64,000 nt of DNA from Salinicola endophyticus (lineage in GTDB: Bacteria; Pseudomonadota; Gammaproteobacteria; Pseudomonadales; Halomonadaceae), in the NCBI RefSeq assembly GCF_003206575.1, contig NZ_PZJO01000006.1, forward strand, positions 1-64,000. The letters run 5' to 3'. Every line of letters begins with the position of its first letter. The first letter of the stretch is position 1. A program made the position numbers and the translations under genes. Below the pieces are notes generated by a model. The model had not been told where the DNA came from and searched no databases. It saw only the letters and a program-made list of their open reading frames with translations. Shown here piece after piece: positions 26,657-34,869 of the stretch.

Positions 26657-27379
26657 ATGAGTAATCTCGCTATTGTTTATCTGCACTTGGATTTTGACTT
26701 GTCTTACGATGACTTCGAGGCTACTCGTGAATATCTGATAAATGTTACGGGTCAATACTCATCAGTAATTTATCGGCAGAACTCTAATGTTCGGGTCGAG
26801 CTGCGAGATGGTAGCGTAAAAGCCTGGATTCTGGTCGCGGGATCTATATATTTGGCAATAGGCCAGTACGGGTCGTTTCGTTCAGGTGTTGATCAGGTAA
26901 TAAAAGACGCTAAATCTGTAAAAGAGTTTATAACCGATACTCTAGTGAAAGATGGTGTGGATGAGAGCAGAGTTATTGAAGCAAAGCGGAAACGTTGCTT
27001 GCCAGATAAAATTCGACGGCTGTTCCTACGAATCGATCGATTTGAGGAGCGTATTGCTAATATGTCGCCGGCAGAAAAAGCTCGAGAGGCTGAGCTTATC
27101 ACAAGAGTAGCTGAAGGAATTAGCTACGAATTAGACTATCAAGAAGATCTTGATCAGTTTCTCTCGTGTCTTGACGATCGCTTTAAACCAGCACCGGAAA
27201 GTCTAAAGCTAAAATATCATACTGCGATTAGAAAGGAAGGAGATTTCATGGGTCGACTGGTTGCTCCCTATAAAGCTAATGAGTTATTGATTGAGCCACC
27301 TCGAGGCTTTGAATCATCGAGCGCTAAAAAAGCGTTGCAGTTGACGTCTGCTCCGCTAGCGCTACGCAATCGCAACTGA
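26657..27379 (+). CDS. Cassette-borne hypothetical protein
   Basis: A 240-residue protein that I do not recognise. The N-terminus (residues 1-75) is a mixed alpha/beta region with SVKAWILVAGSIYLAIGQYGSFRSGVDQVIKDA, possibly membrane-peripheral. The middle is helical and charged (KIRRLFLRIDRFEERIANMSPAEKAREAEL). The last ~18 residues (AKKALQLTSAPLALRNRN) are encoded by the attC site, a typical sign of cassette proteins. The ATG follows an ACGGAGA site and the cassette core GTTAGCG. AT-rich codon use supports foreign origin. Confidence 0.72.
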   Translation: MSNLAIVYLHLDFDLSYDDFEATREYLINVTGQYSSVIYRQNSNVRVELRDGSVKAWILVAGSIYLAIGQYGSFRSGVDQVIKDAKSVKEFITDTLVKDGVDESRVIEAKRKRCLPDKIRRLFLRIDRFEERIANMSPAEKAREAELITRVAEGISYELDYQEDLDQFLSCLDDRFKPAPESLKLKYHTAIRKEGDFMGRLVAPYKANELLIEPPRGFESSSAKKALQLTSAPLALRNRN

Positions 27380-27394
27380 ACGCAAGCGTTATAT
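27322..27394 (+). other. attC site overlapping the end of the 26657 gene
   Basis: The R'' box CGCTAAA (27322-27328) matches the complement of its cassette start GTTAGCG at 6 of 7 positions. GCGTTGCAGTTG pairs with CAACTGAACGC leaving one G unpaired, the extrahelical base expected for attC. The right core is GTTATAT (27388-27394). The total of 73 bp is normal for a short attC. Confidence 0.7.
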
Positions 27395-27413
27395 TCAATA
27401 AGGGTCCGGGACG

Positions 27414-27965
27414 TTGGAATGGAATGCCGTCTTTCAGCTGGTAACAGCATCATTGGCGTCAATTGGCGTCGGCGGAGCTCTTGTTTTCGCTATGGCATCT
27501 TGGCTCGGCAAGGTCTGGGCCAGCCGCATTCTAGAAAGAGAAAGAACCGCTCTTGGCTCCGAGCTAGAAAAGACCAAGCGCGAGCTCGATGTCGTTAAGG
27601 AAACTACGCTGCGGTTCCAGAACGATAAAATCCTCACATATCGAGCAGTTGTCGATGTTGTTTCAAAAGTTCTAGCTTCCTTCGATTCTATCGAGCAGGG
27701 AAGGCTTTGCGCGGACGAGGCAGCATCCCGTTTCGATGAGTTCAACGAGCAAAGAATTCGAGTATATGGCTACTTGGCGATGCTGGCTCCTCAGCAAGTC
27801 ATGGATGCTCAAGATCGGCTCATGGATCATCTGCTGTGCGTATCTCAGGGTGATGAGCCGTATGAATGGAGCAATGTTCGAAATCTCGCGATCGATCTAT
27901 TGAACGAGATTCGGCGTGATATTGGCATCGATAAATCCCCAATTCAGTACAACGGGCAACTTTGA
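27414..27965 (+). CDS. Cassette-borne membrane-anchored hypothetical protein
   Basis: A 183-residue protein with one N-terminal membrane helix (about residues 8-32, VTASLASIGVGGALVFAMASWLG). A coiled coil follows at about 38-68 (SRILERERTALGSELEKTKRELDVVKE), then a helical C-terminal domain. The topology recurs in many integron cassette proteins of unknown function. The start is best taken as TTG at 27414; an ATG at 27420 is in a different phase. No good ribosome site is visible; GGGTCCGGG lies upstream. It fills one cassette with perfectly matched ends (GTTATAT / ATATAAC). Confidence 0.7.
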   Translation: MEWNAVFQLVTASLASIGVGGALVFAMASWLGKVWASRILERERTALGSELEKTKRELDVVKETTLRFQNDKILTYRAVVDVVSKVLASFDSIEQGRLCADEAASRFDEFNEQRIRVYGYLAMLAPQQVMDAQDRLMDHLLCVSQGDEPYEWSNVRNLAIDLLNEIRRDIGIDKSPIQYNGQL

Positions 27966-28097
27966 ATATAACAATTCGTTCAAGTCGTTCGCCGCGCTTA
28001 CTCGGACGCCCAGCACCCCGCGCCTTTTTGCGCATGGCTACGCCATGTTTGCGCAAACGACGCCCCATGCTGGCCACCGCTTCGCTCAGCGTTAGGT
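27966..28097 (+). other. attC site of 132 bp
   Basis: The R'' box ATATAAC (27966-27972) is exactly complementary to the start of its own cassette, GTTATAT at 27388. The next bases, AATTCGTTCAAGTCG, are typical of attC left arms. The right core is GTTAGGT (28091-28097), a full GTTRRRY match. The long interior folds: CCAGCA with TGCTGG, and GCGCATGGC-TAC-GCCATG with GCGC. It starts 1 bp past the cassette gene's stop. Confidence 0.7.
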
Positions 28098-28100
28098 CTC

Positions 28101-28672
28101 CGCCAGAGATCGGTACGTTCGAGCTGAGATGAAAGGACCCACCCTTATGGGCTGTCTCTTTTGTGACATGGTGGCCGGGCGCGCGCCCTGTCATCGAATT
28201 TGGGAGGATGAGCGGCATCTCGCTTTTCTCTCCATCTTCCCCAATACCCGTGGCTTCAGCGTGGTGATCCCCAAGGCGCATCACGGTAGCTATGCCTTCG
28301 AACAGGAAGACGCGGTGCTGCGTGAGCTGATCGTGGCGACCAAGCAGGTGGCCAGGCGGCTGGATCGAGCACTGGCGGGCGTGGCCCGCTGCGGCATGTT
28401 CTTCGAGGGTTACGGCGTCGACCATCTCCACGCCAAGCTGTTTCCCATGCACGGTACCGGCGCCGATGCGGGCTTCCAGCCGATCGAATCGCGGGTGGAC
28501 AAATATTTCGAGCGCTACGAAGGGTATCTCTCCTCTCACGACTACCAGCGTGCCGACGATGCCGAGCTGGCCCGGCTTGCGGCGTTTATTCGTGAGGCTG
28601 ACAGCGACACTCAAGGGGAGTGAGTCGGGGAGATGTACAGCGCCGGCTGCCGCGGGTACGGTAGGGCCTCCT
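28101..28672 (+). repeat. HIT block, copy 2 (572 bp)
   Basis: This is the second copy of the block at 25649-26219. It begins 3 bp after the last attC core and ends before lemA, so it is likely the original chromosomal position and the right flank of the island. Confidence 0.9.
28147..28623 (+). CDS. HIT-family nucleotide hydrolase, copy 2
   Basis: A 158-residue histidine-triad protein that differs from copy 1 at only a few positions, mostly near the C-terminus (for example ADSDTQGE instead of VDAEGQYE at the end). The HLHAKLFPMH active-site region is unchanged, so both copies are probably functional. It stands next to lemA, probably the ancestral locus. The ATG at 28147 matches the start of copy 1; an upstream in-frame GTG would extend it without support. 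Confidence 0.9.
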   Translation: MGCLFCDMVAGRAPCHRIWEDERHLAFLSIFPNTRGFSVVIPKAHHGSYAFEQEDAVLRELIVATKQVARRLDRALAGVARCGMFFEGYGVDHLHAKLFPMHGTGADAGFQPIESRVDKYFERYEGYLSSHDYQRADDAELARLAAFIREADSDTQGE

Positions 28673-28714
28673 TATCCTTGATCCTTTCCTGTCCTGTCTG
28701 CGAGAGCGTATCTC

Positions 28715-29338
28715 ATGTCCCATCCTGCTGATCCCCGTCGCTTTGCCGTGGCCTACTCGTGGCGCTGGCTGGCGCTTTTGTGTCTGGTGCTGGCCCTGTC
28801 GGGCTGTGGCGTCAATAACATCCCGACCCTGGACGAGAAGGTGAAGTCGGCCTGGGCCCAGGTGGAGAATCAGTATCAGCGCCGGGCGGATCTGATCCCC
28901 AATCTGGTCGAGACGGTGAAGGGCTACGCCCAGCAGGAGAAGGAGACGCTGACCGCGGTAACCGAGGCGCGCGCCAAGGCGACCTCGATCCAGGTCGATG
29001 CCGATACCCTCAACGACCCGCAGACGCTCAAGCGCTTCGAGCAGGCCCAGAGCCAGCTGACCGGCGCGCTGAGCCGATTGATGGCGGTCTCCGAGCGCTA
29101 TCCGGATCTCAAGTCCAACCAGAACTTCCTGGCCCTGCAGTCGCAGCTGGAAGGGACCGAGAATCGCATCGCCGTGGCGCGACGCGACTTCATCCAGGCG
29201 GTGCAGGCCTACAACACCGAGATTCGAACCTTCCCGGGCAAGATCTGGCACAGCCTGCTCTACAGCGACATGCCGATCCGCGAGACCTTCGAGGCCACCA
29301 GCCCGAACGCCGACCAGGCACCCCAGGTCAAGTTCTGA
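28715..29338 (+). CDS. lemA: LemA-family lipoprotein
   Basis: A 207-residue envelope protein. A signal peptide ends in the lipobox LALSGC (cysteine at about residue 31). The mature part is helical with the LemA hallmark NQYQRRADLIPNLVETVKGYAQQEKETL and, later, YNTEIRTFPG, then FE at the end. LemA proteins are surface- or membrane-attached helical bundles of unknown exact role, nearly always encoded with TPM-domain proteins, as here. It is the first gene of a three-gene operon. Confidence 0.93.
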   Translation: MSHPADPRRFAVAYSWRWLALLCLVLALSGCGVNNIPTLDEKVKSAWAQVENQYQRRADLIPNLVETVKGYAQQEKETLTAVTEARAKATSIQVDADTLNDPQTLKRFEQAQSQLTGALSRLMAVSERYPDLKSNQNFLALQSQLEGTENRIAVARRDFIQAVQAYNTEIRTFPGKIWHSLLYSDMPIRETFEATSPNADQAPQVKF

Positions 29339-29390
29339 GGTGCCAGTGGACCTTCGAGCCCGCCTTTCTTACTGCCACAGGAGTGCGCCC

Positions 29391-30170
29391 ATGCGACACG
29401 CGATCTCGCTGACACTCGCCGTCTGGCTGGCGCTGTTCGCCGCGGTCGCGGTGGCAGCGCCGGATTTTCCCGAACTCACCGGGCGCGTGGTGGACAACGC
29501 CAAGCTGCTCGATGCCGGTACCACCAGCCAGCTCGACGCGATGCTGAAGGCGCATGAAGAGGCCACCGGCGAGCAGGTGGTGGTGGTCACGCTGACCGAT
29601 CTGCAGGGCGAGACCATCGAGCAGTACGGCTATCAGCTGGGGCGCCACTGGGGCATCGGCCAGAAGGGTGAGGACAACGGCGCGCTGCTGATCGTGGCGA
29701 TGGCCGAGCGCAAGGCGCGGATCGAGGTTGGCTACGGGCTCGAGGGCCGGCTGACCGATGCCGAGTCCTCGCGGATCATCAACCAGGTGCTGCTGCCGGC
29801 GTTCAAGCAGGGCCAGTTCGCCGCCGGCATCGTCGACGCCAGCCGGGCGATCATCCAGACTCTGGGCGGCGACCCGGGGGCCCGCGCCAGCACACCCAAA
29901 CCCCAGCGTGACGAATCGCACCACCTGGGCGGCGCCGGGCTCTGGTTCGGGCTGCTGTTCTTCATCGTTATGCTGATCGTGCGTGGCGGTGGTGGGGGTG
30001 GCGGCGGAAGTCGCCGGCGGCGTCGGCGCGGCGCCATGGGCGGCGTGCTGCTGGGCGGCGGTCTGGGTGGTGGCTTCGGCGGTGGCGGCTTTGGCGGCGG
30101 CGGCGGCGGCGGTGGCTTCAGTGGTGGTGGTGGCGGATTCGGGGGCGGTGGCGCCTCCGGTGGCTGGTAA
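29391..30170 (+). CDS. TPM-domain protein with glycine-rich tail (YgcG family)
   Basis: A 259-residue exported membrane protein. The signal peptide runs to about residue 23 (ending VAVAAP). The TPM domain (about 25-145) has LTGRVVDNAKLLD, EQVVVVTLTDLQG and NGALLIVAMAERKARIEVGYGLEG. A transmembrane helix lies near 185-203, and the end is a tail made almost only of glycine with serine and phenylalanine. AGGAG precedes the ATG at 29391. The partner is LemA upstream, with a second TPM protein downstream. TPM domains have been linked to photosystem or membrane-protein repair in plants and to phosphatase-like activity; the bacterial role is open. Confidence 0.92.
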   Translation: MRHAISLTLAVWLALFAAVAVAAPDFPELTGRVVDNAKLLDAGTTSQLDAMLKAHEEATGEQVVVVTLTDLQGETIEQYGYQLGRHWGIGQKGEDNGALLIVAMAERKARIEVGYGLEGRLTDAESSRIINQVLLPAFKQGQFAAGIVDASRAIIQTLGGDPGARASTPKPQRDESHHLGGAGLWFGLLFFIVMLIVRGGGGGGGGSRRRRRRGAMGGVLLGGGLGGGFGGGGFGGGGGGGGFSGGGGGFGGGGASGGW

Positions 30171-30188
30171 CGAGCGAGGCGATGGCAG

Positions 30189-30824
30189 ATGACGCTACTC
30201 AACGAACGTGAGCGGCAGCAGGTAGGCGAGGCGATCACCCGCATCGAACGCGATACCGACGCCGAGATCGTCACCGTGCTGGCGCGCCAGGCGGATGACT
30301 ACACCTATATTCCGCTGCTGTGGGCCGGGCTGGCGGCGCTGCTGGTGCCGGGGGCCGTGGCGGTGGTAGCCAGCTGGCTGGGGCTGATCGCCGGTTTCGG
30401 CGCCTGGTCCCTGCTGCTGGTGCAGTGGGTGCTGTTCAGCCTGCTGGCGGTGGCGTTTCGCTGGCCGCCGCTGCTGACCCGGCTGATCCCGCGCCGGGTA
30501 CGCTTCTGGCGCGCGGCCAATCTGGCCCGGCGGCAGTTTCTGGAGCAGAACCTGCACCGTACCGAGGCCGGGACCGGCATGCTGATCTTCGTCTCGGAGG
30601 CGGAGCGCTACGTGGAGATCCTGGTCGATCATGGCATCTCTCAACGCCTCGACGACAGCGAGTGGGGGCAGATCGTCGAACGCTTCACCGCACAGGTGCA
30701 GGGTGGGCGCACACTCGCGGGCTTCCTCGACTGCATCGAGGCCTGCGGCGAGCGTCTCAAGGTCCACCTGCCGGCGACCCATGAGCGCAACGAGTTGCCC
30801 AACCGGCTGATCATGCTGGAGTGA
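30189..30824 (+). CDS. Second TPM-domain membrane protein
   Basis: A 211-residue protein with an N-terminal TPM half-domain (LNERERQQVGEAITRIERDTDAEIVTVLARQADDY) and two membrane helices (about 42-62 and 68-92). The rest of the domain follows: FLEQNLHRTEAGTGMLIFVSEAERYVEILVDHGI. The domain is thus split by a membrane hairpin, as in other proteins of LemA-TPM-TPM operons. It starts 18 bp after the previous gene. A hairpin terminator follows about 75 bp after the stop. Confidence 0.88.
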   Translation: MTLLNERERQQVGEAITRIERDTDAEIVTVLARQADDYTYIPLLWAGLAALLVPGAVAVVASWLGLIAGFGAWSLLLVQWVLFSLLAVAFRWPPLLTRLIPRRVRFWRAANLARRQFLEQNLHRTEAGTGMLIFVSEAERYVEILVDHGISQRLDDSEWGQIVERFTAQVQGGRTLAGFLDCIEACGERLKVHLPATHERNELPNRLIMLE

Positions 30825-30900
30825 GCGGTCGAGCTGCCGCTATCGGGCTCTCGCGATCCGCTCATCCATACTGTCATACCTCCATACCGGGCCTGAAACG

Positions 30901-30930
30901 CAGACGCCACCGCAAGTGCGGTGGCGTCTG
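30901..30930. terminator. Hairpin between convergent tpm and rhlE genes
   Basis: A perfect 13-bp stem CAGACGCCACCGC/GCGGTGGCGTCTG with loop AAGT. It lies between the stops of the TPM operon and of rhlE, and probably serves both strands. Confidence 0.65.
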
Positions 30931-30957
30931 TGGTATAGCGCGTCTAGCGGGGTGGGC

Positions 30958-32376
30958 TCAGCGGTTGCCGCTGGCCGCGCCGCCGTTGCCGCCGGTGCGA
31001 CTACGGCCGCCCCGCGAGCGGCGACGCCGCGGCGCCGTCGACTCGTTGCCACGGTTTTCACTGCTACGGTTGTCGTTGCTGCGGTTATCGTTGCCGCGCG
31101 GTTCGCCGTTCTGGCGCTGGCTGTTCGCACTGCGCTGACCGCCACCGCTGCGCTGCGGCCCTGAGCCGTTACGGCCACCACCCTGGCGACGCGGCGGACG
31201 CGGTGCGCGACCTTCGTTCTCGTCGACCTTGGGGCCGCCGCCCGGTGTCGGCTCGAAGCCGTTCACCGTCTGGCTCTCCAGACGCTGGCTGATCAGCCGC
31301 TCGATGCCGGCCAGCTCTTTCTTCTCGTCCAGGCTCACCAGCGAGACCGCCTGGCCGCTGGCCCCGGCGCGCCCGGTACGGCCGATACGGTGGACATAAT
31401 CCTCCGGCACGTTGGGCAGCTCGAAGTTGACCACCTGCGGCAGCTGGTCGATATCCAGGCCGCGGGCGGCGATATCGGTCGCGACCAGAGCGCGGACATC
31501 ACCATTCTTGAAGTCGGCCAGCGCCTTGGTGCGCGCGTTCTGGCTCTTGTTGCCGTGGATCGCCGCGGCCTCGATGCCCTGACCTTCGAGATACTTGGTC
31601 AGGCGGTTGGCGCCATGCTTGGTGCGGGTGAAGACCAGCACCTGCTGCCACTGGTGGGTCTCGATCAGGTGCGACAGCAGCGCCGGCTTGCGGCTCTTGT
31701 CGACCGGATGCACCCACTGGGTCACCGTGGCCGCCGCGGTGTTGCGCGGGGTCACCGAGACCTCTACCGGGTCGTTGACGATGCCCTTGGCCAGGTTGCG
31801 GATCTCCTGGGAGAAGGTGGCCGAGAACAGCAGGTTCTGGCGCTGCGCCGGCAGCACCTTGAGAATACGGCGGATGTCGTGGATGAAGCCCATGTCGAGC
31901 ATGCGGTCGGCTTCGTCGAGCACCAGCACCTCGAGTGCTTCGAACGACACCGCTTTCTGCTGGTGCAGGTCGAGCAGACGCCCGGGGGTGGCCACCAGGA
32001 TATCCACGCCGGACTTCAGCTTGGCGATCTGCGGGTTGATCTTGACCCCGCCGAAGACCACGGCGCTGGTCAGCGGCAGGTGCTTGCCGTAGGTCGCGAC
32101 GCTTTCGCCGACCTGGGCCGCCAGTTCGCGGGTCGGGGTCAGGATCAGCGCACGCACCGGGCGGCCGTTGGGGCGCTGGGCTTCGGAAAGACGCTGCAGA
32201 ATCGGCAGGGTGAAGCCGGCGGTCTTGCCGGTGCCGGTCTGCGCTGCCGCCATCACGTCGCGCCCGTCGAGTACGGCAGGGATGGCCTGGGCCTGGATCG
32301 GCGAGGGGGTGTCGTAGCCTTCTTCGGCCACGGCTTTCAGCAACGGGGCACTCAGGCCCAGTGAATCAAAAGACAT
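30958..32376 (-). CDS. rhlE: DEAD-box RNA helicase RhlE
   Basis: A 472-residue helicase. It begins [21 protein letters not shown] (Q-motif region [10 protein letters not shown]), with motif [14 protein letters not shown] in [30 protein letters not shown] and [10 protein letters not shown]. The last ~85 residues form a low-complexity Arg/Gly/Asn/Ser tail ([33 protein letters not shown]) typical of RhlE, which probably drives RNA binding or condensate formation. The role is RNA remodelling in ribosome assembly and mRNA decay, especially in the cold. It is the second DEAD-box helicase here besides DbpA. About 300 bp without a gene lies upstream. Confidence 0.94.
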   Translation of the reverse strand: MSFDSLGLSAPLLKAVAEEGYDTPSPIQAQAIPAVLDGRDVMAAAQTGTGKTAGFTLPILQRLSEAQRPNGRPVRALILTPTRELAAQVGESVATYGKHLPLTSAVVFGGVKINPQIAKLKSGVDILVATPGRLLDLHQQKAVSFEALEVLVLDEADRMLDMGFIHDIRRILKVLPAQRQNLLFSATFSQEIRNLAKGIVNDPVEVSVTPRNTAAATVTQWVHPVDKSRKPALLSHLIETHQWQQVLVFTRTKHGANRLTKYLEGQGIEAAAIHGNKSQNARTKALADFKNGDVRALVATDIAARGLDIDQLPQVVNFELPNVPEDYVHRIGRTGRAGASGQAVSLVSLDEKKELAGIERLISQRLESQTVNGFEPTPGGGPKVDENEGRAPRPPRRQGGGRNGSGPQRSGGGQRSANSQRQNGEPRGNDNRSNDNRSSENRGNESTAPRRRRSRGGRSRTGGNGGAASGNR

Positions 32377-32676
32377 TCGGTAATCTCTAGGTCGCGGCGG
32401 ATGGCGTAGCGAAGCGGCTACGCGCTGCCGGGGAAAAGCCAGTGCTGGCAGGTGCGCCGTTGAGGCGCCGATCAGATGGGTCGTCAGAGTTATCCGCTTC
32501 GCGTGACGACGGCCAGACAGGTCATGGCGATGGCCGGCAGCTTAACGTATGTCTGCGTCCACCGCTATCCCGGTCACGCTTCGCCGCCCCTGCTGTCGTG
32601 GTGACGGGCTACACTAGAGTGCCTGTCGGACGCGCACTGCGCGTTGCGGAAAGGAATCAAACAAGGAGAACAGGAT
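32377..32676. other. Divergent intergenic region of rhlE and the phosphodiesterase gene
   Basis: No gene is recognised. It must contain both promoters; no convincing regulator site or riboswitch was seen. The long 5' leader of rhlE is usual for genes with cold-shock control, but no specific element is identified. Confidence 0.35.
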
Positions 32677-33831
32677 ATGTCGATTCGCTGGAAATCCGCC
32701 CTGGCCCTGGGTGCGCTGGGCCTGAGCCTGGGGGCGAGCGTGGCGCCTCTCGCCATGGCCCAATCCGCTACGCCGGGGGCGACGCTGTGCACCAAGATTC
32801 CGGTGCCCTGCAACGCGGTGATCGCGCATCGTGGCGCTTCCTATCAGGCCCCCGAGTCGACCCGGCCGGCCTATCTGCTGGCCCGCGATCTGGGCGCCGA
32901 CTATCTCGAACTCGACCTGCAGCGCACCCGCGATGGCAAGCTGGTCGCCTTCCACGACAACACCCTGGGACGTAACACCAACGTCGCCGAGGTCTTCCCC
33001 GAGCGTGCCGATGCGCCAATCTCCGCCTTCACCCTGGCCGAACTCAAGCAGCTCGATGCCGGCAGTTGGTTCAATGCGCACTACCCCGAGCGGGCCCGCG
33101 ACGCCTACGCCGGGCTCGAGATCCTGACCCTCGACGAGGTGATCGATATCGCCGAGGGGGGCGCCAATCATCCCGGGCTCTACATCGAGACCAAGGTGCC
33201 GGAGCAGTTCCCCGGGATCGAGCGCGATCTGCGTGACAAGCTCACGGCGCGGGGCTGGCTGGGCGAGGGCGCTGGCGCCTGGGCTCCGGCCAGCGGCGAG
33301 GCGGTCAAGGTCGCCGACGGCAAGGGCCGGGTGGTGCTGCAGACCTTCTCCAAGGCCAGTCTCGCGGCGCTGGAGGAGACCATGCCCCAGGTACCGCGGG
33401 TACTGCTGCTGTGGCTGGGTGAGGGCGGTATCGACGCGGCGCCGAGCGAGCCCCAGGGCGAGCACGAGAGCGATGCCGACTACTACGCGCGCCAGCAGGT
33501 CGCCTCGCCGGCGGCCTATCAGGCGTGGCTCGATGTGGCCAAGGCGCATGGCGCCATCGGCGTCGGGCCCTCCACCGTGCAGCACGATCACGACGGGCCC
33601 TTCAGCAGCCAGTTCAGCTACATGGAGCTGGCGGCGCCGTGGATGGTGAGCCTGGCGCATGACGACGGCCTGCTGGTCCACGTCTACACCGTCGACGAGC
33701 CGGCGGATTTCGCCCGCTATCGTGACAACGGCGTCGACGGTTTCTTCACCAACCGCCCCGCAGCGCTGCTCGAGTTTCTCGGTCGCCCGGTGGGGGATCA
33801 GGGTGCCATCCTGACCCGCGAAGGCTTCTAG
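32677..33831 (+). CDS. glpQ: Periplasmic glycerophosphodiester phosphodiesterase (GlpQ-like)
   Basis: A 384-residue secreted enzyme that cleaves glycerophosphodiesters to glycerol-3-phosphate and an alcohol. The signal peptide ends at about residue 28 (PLAMAQ). Catalytic motifs are IAHRGAS (H51, R52), YLELDLQRTRDG (E78, D80) and FHDNTL (H93). The later ETK and the C-terminal VYTVDEPAD...GVDGFFTNRP are also typical. An AAGGAG site precedes the ATG at 32677. It probably supplies glycerol phosphate and phosphate from lipid head groups. A strong terminator follows. Confidence 0.92.
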   Translation: MSIRWKSALALGALGLSLGASVAPLAMAQSATPGATLCTKIPVPCNAVIAHRGASYQAPESTRPAYLLARDLGADYLELDLQRTRDGKLVAFHDNTLGRNTNVAEVFPERADAPISAFTLAELKQLDAGSWFNAHYPERARDAYAGLEILTLDEVIDIAEGGANHPGLYIETKVPEQFPGIERDLRDKLTARGWLGEGAGAWAPASGEAVKVADGKGRVVLQTFSKASLAALEETMPQVPRVLLLWLGEGGIDAAPSEPQGEHESDADYYARQQVASPAAYQAWLDVAKAHGAIGVGPSTVQHDHDGPFSSQFSYMELAAPWMVSLAHDDGLLVHVYTVDEPADFARYRDNGVDGFFTNRPAALLEFLGRPVGDQGAILTREGF

Positions 33832-33889
33832 GATTCATAACCCCCAGGCGCTATCCGGGTAGGATGGCGCTGAGTCTTTCCACTTGATT

Positions 33890-33924
33890 CCCGGGCGCAG
33901 GGCTGCGCCCGGGCACTTTTTTCC
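33890..33924 (+). terminator. Rho-independent terminator of the phosphodiesterase gene
   Basis: A 10-bp stem CCCGGGCGCA/TGCGCCCGGG with loop GGGC is followed by CACTTTTTTCC. Confidence 0.9.
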
Positions 33925-33938
33925 ATGAGGTTCGTCAT

Positions 33939-34229
33939 ATGTCCACCGACCGCCCCCAGGCCCAGCCCAGCGTCCAGATCGACAACGCCCGCGTGCGTGT
34001 CACCGAGTGGCGCTTCGCCCCCGGCGCCGAGACCGGCTGGCACGTGCATGACTGCGACTACGTGGTGGTGCCGCAGTGCACCGGCAAGCTCGATCTCGAG
34101 ACCCTGGACGGCCACACCTTCTCGACGCTGGAGAGTGGGGTCTCCTACTACCGCGAGCGCGGCGTCGAACACAACGTGATCAACCCCAACGACGAGGAGT
34201 TCGTGTTCGTCGAGATCGAACTCAAGTAG
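33939..34229 (+). CDS. Small cupin-domain protein
   Basis: A 96-residue single-domain cupin. Motif 1 reads GAETGWHVHDCDYVVVPQCTG (two histidines, and an aspartate region where an acidic ligand is expected), and the second motif includes GVSYYRERGVEHNVINP, with a further histidine. It probably binds a metal ion; no substrate can be named. A GAGG site precedes the ATG. It lies between a terminator and the HXXEE gene and is probably transcribed alone. Confidence 0.85.
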   Translation: MSTDRPQAQPSVQIDNARVRVTEWRFAPGAETGWHVHDCDYVVVPQCTGKLDLETLDGHTFSTLESGVSYYRERGVEHNVINPNDEEFVFVEIELK

Positions 34230-34349
34230 CTGACAGGGTCGGGATCAAGAACAAGGGGGCGGGCCGGTGACCTTCGGCGTGGCGGCAATGATGTGGCTCG
34301 AGCCGTCCGCTGAGTACCTTCACGCAGGCTGGTGGGAACGTCTGCTGTC

Positions 34350-34850
34350 ATGGGAATCGAGCGCATGTCCTTACTGTATTGGGCGCCGCTGGGCGTCGCC
34401 CTTTGTCATCTGATCGAAGAGTTCGCTTGGCCAGGCGGTTTTCGCCAGTGGTATGCCTGGTATCGGCCCGATATCGCCGCCAGCCTGACCCCGGGTTTTC
34501 TACTCCGAATCAACGTGATCATGATTCTGGTGGCGGTCTGGGTCGGTTACACCGGGCCGGCTTCCGCCGGTGCCATCATCTCTGGGTGGCTCGTGTTGAT
34601 GTCGATTCTCGCCAACAACGCGCTGTTCCACCTGGTCGCCACGTTTCGCGGGAAGCGATATTCACCCGGTGTAGTTACCGGATGCCTGCTCTATCTGCCG
34701 CTGTTCGTCGTGGGCGTCATCCATTTCTGGATGACGCAGAGTGTGTCACTGACGGCCATGGTGCTGTCAGTGGCGCTCGGCAGCCTGTATCAGGCATGGT
34801 CGTTGCACACTCATAAACGGCGCAGCCGCGCGCATGGCATGAGCGGCTGA
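34350..34850 (+). CDS. HXXEE-domain membrane protein
   Basis: A 166-residue protein with four or five predicted membrane helices and the HLIEE motif in helix 1 (GVALCHLIEEFAWP), which defines the HXXEE family. A conserved asparagine/histidine pair lies in ANNALFHLVATF. The pattern resembles metal-binding membrane enzymes, but no function is established. I chose the ATG at 34350; ATG at 34365 and GTG at 34332 are alternatives, and none has a strong ribosome site. It converges on the LysR gene. Confidence 0.82.
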   Translation: MGIERMSLLYWAPLGVALCHLIEEFAWPGGFRQWYAWYRPDIAASLTPGFLLRINVIMILVAVWVGYTGPASAGAIISGWLVLMSILANNALFHLVATFRGKRYSPGVVTGCLLYLPLFVVGVIHFWMTQSVSLTAMVLSVALGSLYQAWSLHTHKRRSRAHGMSG

Positions 34851-34869
34851 CATATTGCGCCACGCCGCT

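Larger units (their letters stand above)
22432..28091 (+). mobile_element. Integron-type gene-cassette island (no integrase in window)
   Basis: An AT-rich segment of about 5.7 kb between the dab operon and lemA. Boundaries are set by GTTRRRY-like cores at 22431, 25116, 26637, 27388 and 28091. Four putative attC sites lie at 25031, 25512, 27322 and 27966. In each case the R'' box is complementary to the first bases of the same cassette: 5/7, 6/7, 6/7 and 7/7 matches. This is what a circular cassette would require. All cassette genes point the same way, as normal for integrons. The array is interrupted by a HIT-gene block and a second copy of repeat A. It fits a CALIN, a cassette cluster lacking an integrase. 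Confidence 0.7.

Noticed and set aside
25649-28672. HIT duplication as an insertion sequence or composite transposon
   Set aside because: No transposase, terminal inverted repeats or target duplications were seen; duplicated ends fit a segmental duplication better.
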